A stretch of 64,000 bases of DNA. It comes from Leptospira weilii serovar Ranarum str. ICFT (GTDB taxonomy: Bacteria > Spirochaetota > Leptospiria > Leptospirales > Leptospiraceae). Position numbers and translations under genes: made by a program. The DNA is taken from NCBI RefSeq assembly GCF_000332415.1, contig NZ_AOHC02000052.1, positions 124,001 through 188,000 on the forward strand. Direction: 5' to 3'. Below are positions 9,546 to 18,984 of the stretch, in pieces (positions within the stretch are counted from its first letter, which is position 1; each line of letters opens with the position of its first letter). The notes below the pieces were generated by a model. It was not told where the DNA came from. It saw only the letters and a program-made list of their open reading frames with translations, and did no database searches.

Positions 9546-10823
9546 TTAATCAAAAAAAGCATCTCCCATTTTTCTTAAAAAATGAGCGCCTACTCTTGCT
9601 TCAGGATGTATCCAATTATGATAAGTAGAAAATTCTGGAAATGTTTTCAATATCTCCCAAAAACGTCTTTGCCTGTTTCGATCATCTTCAGTATCTATCC
9701 AAGATCCTGAAAGTCTCTGCTCTTGTTCCCAAGTAGCGTCTAAAATGTCCTGAGAAGTCAAATCTACAACTTGTATTCCTGCGTCTTCGTAAAATTGTGT
9801 TTCTAAATGATGATTGGATAAATGTTCTCTTAAAGTTAAATACTTTCCGGTGGATTTCCAGATCAAATATTTTGGAACCCAAGTCATATGATGTGAAGAG
9901 GACAAGTTAATCAAAGGTAATGCGTTTAAATAAAGTGAAACAGGTGTTTTATATACATTTGGTAATACATCAATTCCAGTCCCTGTACTTATAAAAAGTT
10001 TAGCGTTGAGAGACAACCAAATATCCATAAGATCTTCTTGATCATCTAAAAAAGGATAATCAATGAATTTTGAATTACGAATAGGGACAGGTTTTGCACA
10101 AATCTTTCCCATTCGAATCACCCAATAACCGCGCGCCAAAAAATATTCAATCCCTTCAATATAAGTTTCCACATCCGAATCTCGATAACTATGATAAGTC
10201 CAATTTTCCCTTGACTCGGCAAAACCTCTATTATTTGGGTCAGAAATAAGATATTCGGAGTCTCTCACTAATAAACAGACAAACGGCTCGTTATCAGTCC
10301 AACCGAACTTCCGCATCCAAGATTTTGCCGAATCATTTTCATACTTAGAAATAGAAAACCTTTCTATTTCTCCTTGAAATAATCCATCTTTATCTCTTGA
10401 TGCAGATAACGAAGGAACAATATGAGATTCCCCACCCGGAAGTTTATTATTTATATAATCTAAATACTTTACCCAAGGACGAACAAATAGACTCCTTTGA
10501 ACTAAAGAACTCCAATAAAAATTAGAAATACCTGGGCTGAACCAAAACCAATGATATATTTTAGGAAATCCCGAAGATTTTGGTAAAGTCGCTAAGTAAA
10601 AACTTGAATCAATCGTAAAATGGCCGATTCTAGAAGTTAGTATAGTAGTAAACTTAACCAAAATCAGTGGTTTTAAAATTCGTAAAATTAATAAAAAAGG
10701 AAAAGCCCAAATAAGATTAATACAAGTTATAAAAATTTGAAATGCTCGTTTTAAAATTTGAATCAATTTAACAACCAAATAAAAGGCTAAATACTCGCTC
10801 AAAATTGTTTGGCACAAATACAT
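9546..10823 (-). CDS. glycosyltransferase of the TIGR04372-like group, membrane anchored, 425 aa
   Basis: One or two hydrophobic helices are near residues 10-60. A cytoplasmic domain follows with CLLVRDSEYL, a YRDSDVETY motif and RGYWVIRMGK, the pattern of the 'putative glycosyltransferase TIGR04372' group in bacterial surface-glycan clusters. The fold is probably GT-B-like with a C-terminal donor-binding half (STGTGIDVLPN). It probably transfers a sugar at the inner face of the cytoplasmic membrane. The family assignment is from memory of motifs and is moderate; the sugar is unknown. Confidence 0.62.
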   Translation of the reverse strand: MYLCQTILSEYLAFYLVVKLIQILKRAFQIFITCINLIWAFPFLLILRILKPLILVKFTTILTSRIGHFTIDSSFYLATLPKSSGFPKIYHWFWFSPGISNFYWSSLVQRSLFVRPWVKYLDYINNKLPGGESHIVPSLSASRDKDGLFQGEIERFSISKYENDSAKSWMRKFGWTDNEPFVCLLVRDSEYLISDPNNRGFAESRENWTYHSYRDSDVETYIEGIEYFLARGYWVIRMGKICAKPVPIRNSKFIDYPFLDDQEDLMDIWLSLNAKLFISTGTGIDVLPNVYKTPVSLYLNALPLINLSSSHHMTWVPKYLIWKSTGKYLTLREHLSNHHLETQFYEDAGIQVVDLTSQDILDATWEQEQRLSGSWIDTEDDRNRQRRFWEILKTFPEFSTYHNWIHPEARVGAHFLRKMGDAFFD

Positions 10824-10891
10824 TCTTTAGCGAGAATCGTTCTTTATACAAAACCCAAAAAATATGTAAAAAAGAAAGCGATTCACAATTT

Positions 10892-12007
10892 TCAGTCAAT
10901 TTTCATAAGACTTAAATATTGTTGTCCCCTTCCCCACCAATAAGGAAAATTAAGTAACGGCTTATCTACATCTCCTTCTTTTAACCATATGATAATCTCA
11001 TTCAGTGCTTTCGCAGTTTCGGGCGCAGGTTCTAAAAGTAAGTTAAGAATGTCGGAAAGATTTGTATATAACCTACCCCAATCTCCATCTTCGTTCCTTT
11101 CTATTTCACACATAATATTCCATGTATCATTACACAATTCCTCTAACTTCATACCAAATTCCTTAGAATGCTCAACGAACGTGAAACGATAATCTAAGAA
11201 ATTCAGATTTTTTCTAAAATAAGAATCCAATGCAATTTGGTTGTAACCTTTTACTTTAGAATTTATATCTTTATACCATCTCCAATCATCAATAAATTTC
11301 GGAGATGAAGAGAGAACCTCAAATCTGCCATCAACATGATTAATTACTTCTGGAATTGATAATAATCGAACCTCTTGCAAAGGTTGAATAATGCTGTCAA
11401 GTATCCAATCCTCAATCGGTCTACTCATATTAATCAAAGTTTTTAAATGCGATTCATAAATGGGCATTAATAGCCTTAACTGTTTTTCTGTAGGTTCATT
11501 TGTGGATAAAAATTTATCCCTAATTAATCTGCGAAGTGTTTCAGTCAGATATGAAATGCCATTTGCAGTTGTGATCAACAAAAGACCTCCTTCATCAACA
11601 GCATTACATATATGATCTAGCAAAAATAAAGGTTCTTTTTGATGAGGGAGGCATCCTTCAGCTATTACTAAATCATACTTTATTTCAGAATGAAAATCCT
11701 GAAATAAAGTATGAACAACTTCAATCTTATCTTGATGAATGAATCTTTGCTTAGTCGCCTCAAAGCCAACCTTGCTGCCATCTACAAGAGTATATATCTT
11801 TGGATTCAGACTCGCAGTATAGACTGCATTATGCCCGCTACCTGGTCCAAACTCTATAACTTTTCTATTAGCTATATATCCGGGTAAAATTCCTAAAGAA
11901 ATATATAAGGATTCTCGTCTATAATAATGCATTTCCAAATCCGCTATGTTCTGACGAACTGGAGATATATTATTTTTATTATAAAAATCAACGAACGGTA
12001 TTTCCAT
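10892..12007 (-). CDS. class I SAM-dependent methyltransferase, 371 aa
   Basis: The SAM motif VIEFGPGSGHN is at residues 50-60, with an acidic ribose-binding position in YTLVDGSK and a motif IV-like LVIAEGCLPH. The protein is longer than a minimal methyltransferase, with about 200 residues after the Rossmann core that I cannot assign. The gene is 3 bp from the SDR upstream. A role in methylating a glycan or nucleotide sugar is inferred from context only. Confidence 0.7.
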   Translation of the reverse strand: MEIPFVDFYNKNNISPVRQNIADLEMHYYRRESLYISLGILPGYIANRKVIEFGPGSGHNAVYTASLNPKIYTLVDGSKVGFEATKQRFIHQDKIEVVHTLFQDFHSEIKYDLVIAEGCLPHQKEPLFLLDHICNAVDEGGLLLITTANGISYLTETLRRLIRDKFLSTNEPTEKQLRLLMPIYESHLKTLINMSRPIEDWILDSIIQPLQEVRLLSIPEVINHVDGRFEVLSSSPKFIDDWRWYKDINSKVKGYNQIALDSYFRKNLNFLDYRFTFVEHSKEFGMKLEELCNDTWNIMCEIERNEDGDWGRLYTNLSDILNLLLEPAPETAKALNEIIIWLKEGDVDKPLLNFPYWWGRGQQYLSLMKID

Positions 12008-12010
12008 AAA

Positions 12011-12733
12011 TTATTGATTTAATGAAGTTAATCTTCGCGCCAAAGATTCTTGACCTTCCAAAAATCGCCCTCCGTCTATATAGATTGATTGCCCTGTGAT
12101 ATAGCGTGACTTTTCACTAGAAAAAAAATCAACGGCATTTACAACGTCAGATGTCTCTCCTAATATTTGAAGCGGCGTAATTTGCTTTAATAAATTAACC
12201 ACTTCTTCATTAGTCTGATAAAATTCCTTATTCGATTCCTTGATAATAGTACCTGGCATAATACAATTAAATGTTATACTTAATTTTCCAAAATTTACCG
12301 CATAATATTTTGTTAATTGTTCTAATGCTGCCTTACTTAAATGATATGAGAGTGGTTGCTCTTTTACAACAAATCTGCCGGCAGGCGAACCGATAAAAAC
12401 AAAGCTTCCACTTTTCATCAAAGGAACAATCCCTTCTACAAGAATCTTAACCGACTTTAGCTGAATCATAAATTCGTAATCTAAGTCTATTGGATTAGAT
12501 CTATTCTTTTGAGAAAACACTATATATTTAAACTGAATTTTTTTTTCCTGAATTAAACGAATCACTTTATTCAGATTTTCTTCATTCGACAAATCTGCTT
12601 CAATGTGTTTGCCGTCCCAGGCGCCTTTATTGCGAGATAAAACATAGGTATCGTCTCCGCGTTTAGCAAATGATCTAGCGATTTCTAAGCCGATTCCCTT
12701 TGAACCACCTACGATTAAAGACGAATCACTCAT
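12011..12733 (-). CDS. short-chain dehydrogenase/reductase, 240 aa
   Basis: A classical SDR. The cofactor motif is GGSKGIGLE at 9-17, with catalytic S116 (FIGSPAG) and Y130-x3-K134 (YHLSK), and a C-terminal SxYITGQSIYIDGG segment as in FabG-type enzymes. It likely reduces or oxidises a hydroxyl on a sugar or acyl intermediate with NAD(P)H. The ATG shares one base with the stop of the upstream C-methyltransferase, so it is co-translated and may reduce the 4-keto group left after C-methylation (inference). Confidence 0.85.
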   Translation of the reverse strand: MSDSSLIVGGSKGIGLEIARSFAKRGDDTYVLSRNKGAWDGKHIEADLSNEENLNKVIRLIQEKKIQFKYIVFSQKNRSNPIDLDYEFMIQLKSVKILVEGIVPLMKSGSFVFIGSPAGRFVVKEQPLSYHLSKAALEQLTKYYAVNFGKLSITFNCIMPGTIIKESNKEFYQTNEEVVNLLKQITPLQILGETSDVVNAVDFFSSEKSRYITGQSIYIDGGRFLEGQESLARRLTSLNQ

Positions 12734-13956
12734 TATTTTGAACTTTGCTTTTTAAACTCTGGAAGTGGACATATCAAGGTTAGTTTATGATTTTTTAATT
12801 TAGATTGAATCAAATCAAAGTAGCGCCAAGCCAAGACAACCAAAATCGCATCCTCCTCGAAATTAAGAGCCTCCGGATGTTTTACCGGAATGTGCAGACC
12901 TGGACTATAAGTATCAATTTTTCCCGGGTTGTCATCAACGAGATAATCCAAATATTTATCCAATTCAAAATGATAGATCAATGTAGTCGAGGTAGCGGAC
13001 GCGCCGTATCCGATGATCCTCTTTTTTCCCTTTGATCTTTCGAGTTCTTGTATCAACTCAGCTTTAACCTTGTCGATCCTATCTGCGTATTCTTTGAAAT
13101 ACAACTCGGTCATGTTCTTTTCTTTTTCAATCTCTATAAACTTAGAAACTTCCTCGGATACCGAGTGTATTGAATTTTTTCGCGCCCAATAATATCGAAA
13201 CGATCCCCCTTTTGTATCCACGTGCTGCAAGTGAATCAACCTTAGACCAAAGGAATCGAAAAATCTTATCAGAGGTAATATTGAAAAATAAGACAAATGT
13301 TCGTGATAGATAAAATCAAAAACCATATTGTCCACCATATCACCTAGATAAGAAGATTCGATCACAACTACGCCGTTCGGCGATAAAAGATATTCCAAAC
13401 CTTCGGTGAATGAATGCAGATCATCGATATTCGCATACAAATTATTAATGGTAATCAAATCTGCGGATCCGGCTTTCTCTTTTATCTTTCTTGCAAGATC
13501 GGGATCGAAAAATTCGGGCAGAGTTTCGATTCCGCGACTTGTTGCGTCTGCAGCAGTCTTCGTAGAAGGTTCAACTCCGAGTACTTTTGCGTTTCTTGCC
13601 TTAAAGTGACTCAACAAAGTGCCATCGTTACTCCCTATATCCACCACAAAACTGCCGGCAGCTAAATTCAGTTTTTCTAAAACGTCTTTCGCGTAATTTC
13701 CAAAGTGATTGCTCAGTCCAGAAGAACTAGTCGTCACATAGATATAATCCCTATATATAATTTCCGGATCAACCACACATTCGATTTGCACAAAAGCGCA
13801 GTTTTTACATTGAAAAAGATCCAGCGGATAGACTTCCTGATCTTTTTTCTCTTTTAAATACGCATCGCATAACGCAGTAGGAGTTAACGGTAAGACCTTG
13901 ACCAAATCGGTGGATTTACAAAGTCTACAATCTTTTCTTAAGTAAAAATTATTCAT
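12733..13956 (-). CDS. SAM-dependent sugar C-methyltransferase (NovU/TylC3 type), 407 aa
   Basis: All landmarks of the NDP-4-keto-sugar C-methyltransferase family are present: zinc cysteines C10, C13, C50 and C53, the SAM loop VDIGSNDG at 105-112, the conserved YHEHLSYFS segment, and a C-terminal domain with GYGASATSTT. The product would be a C-methyl branched sugar. It overlaps the WbuC gene upstream by 8 bp and the SDR downstream by 1 bp. It is a likely paralogue of 14475-15656. Confidence 0.88.
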   Translation of the reverse strand: MNNFYLRKDCRLCKSTDLVKVLPLTPTALCDAYLKEKKDQEVYPLDLFQCKNCAFVQIECVVDPEIIYRDYIYVTTSSSGLSNHFGNYAKDVLEKLNLAAGSFVVDIGSNDGTLLSHFKARNAKVLGVEPSTKTAADATSRGIETLPEFFDPDLARKIKEKAGSADLITINNLYANIDDLHSFTEGLEYLLSPNGVVVIESSYLGDMVDNMVFDFIYHEHLSYFSILPLIRFFDSFGLRLIHLQHVDTKGGSFRYYWARKNSIHSVSEEVSKFIEIEKEKNMTELYFKEYADRIDKVKAELIQELERSKGKKRIIGYGASATSTTLIYHFELDKYLDYLVDDNPGKIDTYSPGLHIPVKHPEALNFEEDAILVVLAWRYFDLIQSKLKNHKLTLICPLPEFKKQSSK

Positions 13957-14482
13957 TTTTTAATCTCTGATCTATCTTATTCATAAATTCTCGGACACTT
14001 TCCGTATCGTGATCTTCGGGACTCCAAGGGGCAAAGATCGTATCCTCTTTTCTAAACGGTCCTTTCGTTATTTCCAAAAAAACCAGCCATTCGGATCGAA
14101 TCAGTAAAGTATGATAAGCGGAAGAACGCATACTGTCATAAAAAATTTTACCGGTATGATATGCTCCCATACTCATCCTATCTCCCACATTCCCATTTTC
14201 GTCGAACGTTATCAAATCGACTTCACCCTCTAGAATCATCATAGATTCAGGCTTATCGATATGTTTATGAGGTCTTACATATGTGCCTCTAGGATGAACG
14301 ATAAACATCTCCTGAAGAAGTTCGCTACTATTCAAATGCGAACAAATTCTTGCTCTCTGACGTTTTGTTCCTTTTGCTATCTCGATTAAGTTATCAATGT
14401 CTTTTTTTTGAATTCCCAAAAGTCGATGTATAGAGTGAAATACTTCTTCGGAAACTTTGGTTTGTTGATTGTAGTCAATCAT
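13949..14482 (-). CDS. wbuC: WbuC-family cupin metalloprotein, 177 aa
   Basis: A single cupin domain. The metal-ligand pattern is RPHKHIDKPESM with H72, H74 and E79, followed by ILEGEVDLITFDENG. An N-terminal RICSHLNSSE segment is characteristic of the WbuC group, which occurs in O-antigen clusters and has no agreed reaction. It is wedged between two C-methyltransferase genes with 8-bp overlaps on both sides, so it probably serves the same branched-sugar pathway, perhaps as an isomerase. Confidence 0.78.
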   Translation of the reverse strand: MIDYNQQTKVSEEVFHSIHRLLGIQKKDIDNLIEIAKGTKRQRARICSHLNSSELLQEMFIVHPRGTYVRPHKHIDKPESMMILEGEVDLITFDENGNVGDRMSMGAYHTGKIFYDSMRSSAYHTLLIRSEWLVFLEITKGPFRKEDTIFAPWSPEDHDTESVREFMNKIDQRLKNE

Positions 14483-15656
14483 AGATCATTCGCTTCCAAA
14501 ATTCCGGCAATAATTTACTAGGTGGCAGGATAGAGTGGAAGGTTAATGAACTTTTATCTAAACACTTTTTTCTGAGAACCTTAAACTCATTTTCAGTATT
14601 CACGCCGAGAAGAATATGTTTAGCTTTCTCAAAGAGATTTTCCGAGTTTAAAATTTCTAATTCGCAGCCCGGTACAAATGCATCCTGTTTTTCTCTTTGA
14701 TCATCAATAAAAAATTTAATATTATTCTTTATCCCGAGGAAATTTACGAAGTTACAAGATCTGGCACCACAACCATAAATTGCTATATCTTGATAGGAAT
14801 TTAAATATTTTTGTAGAGAGGATTTAAATTTTGGATAAATTTTACCGTAATTTATTATTTTATAATTATAAGAATTTTTTACTTTCATCACATTTCCAAC
14901 GGATTTCTCGCAATACACAATAAGAGCTTTTCCCGAAAATAAAGTAGTTTCGCTATGTATGATTTGAAATCCATTCAAAGCTAATAAATTCTTAAGCGAT
15001 TCAATCGTAAAATAATTCACATGTTCTTCCCAAAGAGCATAATCGAGATAATCGAGATTCCATTCGCTGTCAGGTATTTCAATGATGAGCCCTCCATCGT
15101 CTTTTAATGAAAAATGAATTGCCTGCATGAAGTCTTCTAAATCAGAAATATGCTCCAACACCTGACGAGTTACTATTATATCAAACTTTCCTTCCGCAGA
15201 TGTAAAATCTTTAGCATATTCATGATTCCAAAATTTATGAAATACTTTGTGTCCCTTTTCCTTAGCAATCTTCGAAGAATCAAGTGTGGGCTCGATTCCT
15301 GTAAGATTTAAATATCCCTTCCCCTTTAAATAATCTAAAAAACTACCATCATTACAGCCGATTTCCAGAATTTTATCCGATTCATTTAAGTTAAAAATCG
15401 AACTCATGACTTCTACCAATCTAGGGACGTGCGGCTGGCTTTTCCAACCACTAACTGTGAAATAGTTTTCATACAGCACATTTGGATCAATCGGATTCTC
15501 AATTTGAACAAATCCACAATCAACACAATGAATCAAATGAAATGGATATAGATCATGCTCCTTTTTCTGGTCTCGAATCAGATTATGAACAATTGGTTGA
15601 TTCCCGAAATCTATAAGAGAAAGCAAATCTTTACTTTTACAAAGTCGACATTGCAT
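14475..15656 (-). CDS. SAM-dependent sugar C-methyltransferase (NovU/TylC3 type), 393 aa
   Basis: Zinc cysteines are at C3, C6, C44 and C47. The SAM loop is ILEIGCNDG around 96-104, with the conserved VLEHISDL and ALWEEHVNYF segments and a C-terminal GCGARSCNFVNFLG domain. It is the same family as 12733-13956 but clearly diverged, so the two may methylate different positions or act on different sugars. It is the first gene of a block of overlapping genes ending at 10892. The 212 bp upstream are AT-rich with no gene seen. Confidence 0.87.
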   Translation of the reverse strand: MQCRLCKSKDLLSLIDFGNQPIVHNLIRDQKKEHDLYPFHLIHCVDCGFVQIENPIDPNVLYENYFTVSGWKSQPHVPRLVEVMSSIFNLNESDKILEIGCNDGSFLDYLKGKGYLNLTGIEPTLDSSKIAKEKGHKVFHKFWNHEYAKDFTSAEGKFDIIVTRQVLEHISDLEDFMQAIHFSLKDDGGLIIEIPDSEWNLDYLDYALWEEHVNYFTIESLKNLLALNGFQIIHSETTLFSGKALIVYCEKSVGNVMKVKNSYNYKIINYGKIYPKFKSSLQKYLNSYQDIAIYGCGARSCNFVNFLGIKNNIKFFIDDQREKQDAFVPGCELEILNSENLFEKAKHILLGVNTENEFKVLRKKCLDKSSLTFHSILPPSKLLPEFWKRMIYD

Positions 15657-15868
15657 TTAAGCACCTCATCATTGATATCATTTGTTATTTTGTTTTACTG
15701 GCATCAATTTAATAAGAAACCAGTTTATTGAATAATCTTTATTGAATACTTCTATTTCTAATAAAAATAATTATAGATTAGATCTATATATCAGCGCAAC
15801 ATTAGGAATTACAATATATTCCTATCTACGTTATCAATACTAACACTTAGCACTTCCATTGCATTGGC

Positions 15869-17878
15869 TCATTCGACATGTTTAGAAAGATAAATATTCA
15901 ATTTAGGAAAAATTTTTCTGATAAAAAACTCAGTGCCGACTTGGGTCAAATGTCCATGATCGAACGCGATCAAACTATCGGTCGTATCGCCAACACGGGT
16001 GATACAACCTTCCACATTGCAAAGATAGTCGATCGGAGAAATATAAACAATATCTAATTCTTTTGATAACTTTCTAAATTCTTTGTCAAGTTCCACTACT
16101 TTCTCGAATTTCTGAGGAATCATCCTTTCCGGAATGTCCGACTTTTTATCAAATACAATTCTTTTGATTAAAACATTCGGCAATCCACCTTCCCATTCCG
16201 GCAATGGTCCGATCAAAACAAGGTTTTCGGCCTGATCCCGTTTCAAAGAGATTATGGATTCTTTAAATCGACTTAAGTCCTTGGCAAAGGTAACCTCTCG
16301 CGGAAAAAAATACGCCGGCCAATAAGCTGAAAGAACGATCAAAGAAGGATTTAATTTCGGAATTAACTCCTTCCCAATATACTGATTTGTCGATCTGCAA
16401 AGCGGATGTCTGCTCGTCTCGAATTCGAAAATCGGAGGACAGGCTGCACTCGAATACTGTGCGATTCTAAATTTCTTTTCAGTTTTTAGAATTTTAAGCC
16501 CATGAATCAGTTGAGCAGCATAAGAGTCGCCCCATACAAAAAGAATCGAAGAATTTTGTTCTTCAGGATCCAAACAATCCTTAGAAAAAGAATTCTTATC
16601 CTGATCTTGAAGCAAACATGTCCCCGATCTAAATATCTCTTTAGTCTCATAGTGCTTATATTGATCCAACTCGAATACGATTTTCGGATAATTGTCGATG
16701 AACCCATTTTTATAATATATGAAGGTAGATATGGATAAAAACGAGATCATCAGCAGAACCAAAGATCGCACGATTAAGACGTTCTTTTCTTTTAGTCTTA
16801 CGTTTCGGATTGGAATTTCAATCCATCTATACGTTATGAAAGAAAATATAAAACTGATTAGCACGGCAGAGACGCGGATCAGTTTTGCCTCATTAGAATT
16901 CTCATAATCCATCAAACCGGCTATAGTGAGCAAAGGCCAATGCCATAAATACAATGGATAGCTGATTAGTCCCATAATTACAAACAAGCGATTGCTCAAT
17001 AAATATTTATTAACAATAGCCTGTTTTCCGGCTGAAATCAGCAAAAAGGAACCTGTAGTTGGCAACAAGGCCCACCAGCCCGGGAAGGACTGGTCCTGGT
17101 TGATCCAATAGAAGGCCAAACCGATCAAGACAAGACCAACGAAAGAATTTATATGATTCAACAAGCTGCTGAACTTATAATTTAAATATTCCTTTTTGAA
17201 GACGGTGACATAAGCGAGAATGCTGCCCGTCATCAACTCCCAAAACCTTCCTTGAGGAAGAAAAAACGCAGAGGTTAAGTCCTTGCCTGTCAATAGAAGA
17301 TTCGTCAAAAAGGAAAACACCCAAAGAACACAAAGGACAGTTAGAGAGTTTATTCTATACTTATAGATAACAAATAGAATGACGGGCCATAAAATGTAAA
17401 ACTGCTCCTCAATGCCCAAAGACCACAGATGCAGTAAATATTTAATTCCTGAATTGAAATATCCGGTTTCAGACCAATAAATAATATTCGATAAAAATAA
17501 TACACCAGCAATGATGTGTTTACTTAAGGTTTTTAGATCGTTTGCTAAAAGATAGAAGTAACCGTAAGTCAAAATAAAAGCGAATAAAACGAGCAAAGCC
17601 GGAAAAATTCTTTTGATTCTTTTTAAATAAAAGTCCTTAAAACTAAAAGTATCCGATTCGAGACTCTTAAAAACAATATTCGAAATGAGATAACCCGAGA
17701 TGACGAAAAATATATCAACTCCGATAAAACCTCCTTTAAACTTATAAGGGACTGTGTGGTAGGCTACAACCAGCAATATTGCGACTGCACGCAATCCGTC
17801 GATATCCGGTCGATACTCTTTGTTAGTCGGAATTTTAAAAAGGTTTTGTAAAAACTGGTTCATGAATTCAACGTTCAC
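15869..17878 (-). CDS. acyltransferase-3 membrane protein fused to an SGNH domain (OafA type), 669 aa
   Basis: Residues 20-390 are a polytopic acyltransferase-3 domain with about ten membrane segments. It carries the RPDIDGLRAVAILLVVAYH start (catalytic-type H41) and an FFVISGYLIS motif. From about 440 to the end there is a periplasmic SGNH-like domain with GDS at 450-452 and a terminal FDHGHLT block. OafA-type proteins move acetyl groups from cytoplasmic acetyl-CoA across the membrane onto O-antigen sugars. The start ATG overlaps the stop of the methyltransferase upstream by 4 bp. Confidence 0.87.
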   Translation of the reverse strand: MNVEFMNQFLQNLFKIPTNKEYRPDIDGLRAVAILLVVAYHTVPYKFKGGFIGVDIFFVISGYLISNIVFKSLESDTFSFKDFYLKRIKRIFPALLVLFAFILTYGYFYLLANDLKTLSKHIIAGVLFLSNIIYWSETGYFNSGIKYLLHLWSLGIEEQFYILWPVILFVIYKYRINSLTVLCVLWVFSFLTNLLLTGKDLTSAFFLPQGRFWELMTGSILAYVTVFKKEYLNYKFSSLLNHINSFVGLVLIGLAFYWINQDQSFPGWWALLPTTGSFLLISAGKQAIVNKYLLSNRLFVIMGLISYPLYLWHWPLLTIAGLMDYENSNEAKLIRVSAVLISFIFSFITYRWIEIPIRNVRLKEKNVLIVRSLVLLMISFLSISTFIYYKNGFIDNYPKIVFELDQYKHYETKEIFRSGTCLLQDQDKNSFSKDCLDPEEQNSSILFVWGDSYAAQLIHGLKILKTEKKFRIAQYSSAACPPIFEFETSRHPLCRSTNQYIGKELIPKLNPSLIVLSAYWPAYFFPREVTFAKDLSRFKESIISLKRDQAENLVLIGPLPEWEGGLPNVLIKRIVFDKKSDIPERMIPQKFEKVVELDKEFRKLSKELDIVYISPIDYLCNVEGCITRVGDTTDSLIAFDHGHLTQVGTEFFIRKIFPKLNIYLSKHVE

Positions 17879-18540
17879 TCAAAAAAGATAAACTCATAAT
17901 CTCCGCTATATCCAAATTCTTTATACAACCAAATCCATTCTGAAACTTCCAAAAGAGATTCTGCCGTTAGAGCCCAACATTCCAAATTGAAAAATTCTTG
18001 TTCATTTCTATAACTTTCAAGCATAAGATATCCGCTCTTTCCGACTCTTTCCATTTCTTTCAAGGCGGACTTCAACTCGAACAATTTCAAATTATGAAAT
18101 GTAGTAAGCGATATCACTAAATCGAATTCTTTATCGCCGAACGGATAAGGATCCTGGGCTTTGTAGTTGAATAGATAAGGTTTTACTTCCTCTTTCGCGT
18201 TCTCAAGTCCGTAAACAGAAGAATCAAATCCCACGACATTCAATCCGGGTTCTATGAGTAACATTTCATGCAGTAGATAGCCTTTACCACAACCGATATC
18301 CAATACCTTCGATCCGGATTTTAAATTGTAGTCTTGAATCAATGCTTCCGCAACCGGCTTCCATCTACCTGGAATATATTTGTACCCACCATATCCGAAT
18401 CGACGATCTCCGTCCCAATAATCAAAGCCGTATTCCTTTGCCTTGATCATACATCCGATTTTGTTATCCTGCATGCGTGCAAGATAGTCCCTCTGCGTGG
18501 CTTGGTGCAGAGGAGTTACTATATTTTTTAATTTTCCCAT
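17875..18540 (-). CDS. class I SAM-dependent methyltransferase, 221 aa
   Basis: The SAM motif VLDIGCGKGY is near residues 79-88, with VVGFDSSVYG and FDLVISLTTFHNL downstream, the usual order for a small-molecule methyltransferase. The substrate cannot be read. It lies between the NUDIX gene (3 bp upstream) and the acyltransferase (4-bp overlap downstream), at the junction between the variable and the more compact part of the sugar locus. Confidence 0.78.
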   Translation of the reverse strand: MGKLKNIVTPLHQATQRDYLARMQDNKIGCMIKAKEYGFDYWDGDRRFGYGGYKYIPGRWKPVAEALIQDYNLKSGSKVLDIGCGKGYLLHEMLLIEPGLNVVGFDSSVYGLENAKEEVKPYLFNYKAQDPYPFGDKEFDLVISLTTFHNLKLFELKSALKEMERVGKSGYLMLESYRNEQEFFNLECWALTAESLLEVSEWIWLYKEFGYSGDYEFIFFE

Positions 18541-18543
18541 ACT

Positions 18544-18981
18544 TTACTTTCTGATAAAAAAGGCTTTATCTAAAAATTCTTTAATTTGATTGAGATTAGC
18601 GACAACACCCGGTACCAAAGGAAGCCTTTCATGCAATTCTTCCAATAAAAACCAATTCATGGCCAGACCTTCATTTAGAACGAGAACGTCTTCCTTTACT
18701 TCTAGAAATACCGGCAAACAATGATTGCAAGTCGGAGATTCTCCCTTCCATTCCCATTGAAATAATTCCTCTCCAATGCTGCCCGGAACACATCCGAGTT
18801 CTTCTTGCAACTCGCGCGTTAACGCTTCTTTTAAATTTTCACCGGATTCCACCTGTCCGCCAAAAAAAGTCCAATAGCCTTGAAAGATAATTCCCGGAGT
18901 AAAATCGCGTTGTTGTAATAAAATACGACCGTCGTTTCTATATATTAAAGCCTTAACGGCATGACCGATCGAGTTGTCCAT
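18544..18981 (-). CDS. NUDIX hydrolase, 145 aa
   Basis: A complete Nudix box is visible at residues 42-64: G42, E48, R56, E57, E60, E61 and G63. The length is standard. The family cleaves nucleoside diphosphates linked to another group; in sugar clusters (e.g. GDP-mannose hydrolases) it can trim NDP-sugars or clear side products. The substrate is inferred only. It is 3 bp from the LIC12192-family gene upstream, so it is part of the same operon. Confidence 0.88.
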   Translation of the reverse strand: MDNSIGHAVKALIYRNDGRILLQQRDFTPGIIFQGYWTFFGGQVESGENLKEALTRELQEELGCVPGSIGEELFQWEWKGESPTCNHCLPVFLEVKEDVLVLNEGLAMNWFLLEELHERLPLVPGVVANLNQIKEFLDKAFFIRK

Positions 18982-18984
18982 ATT

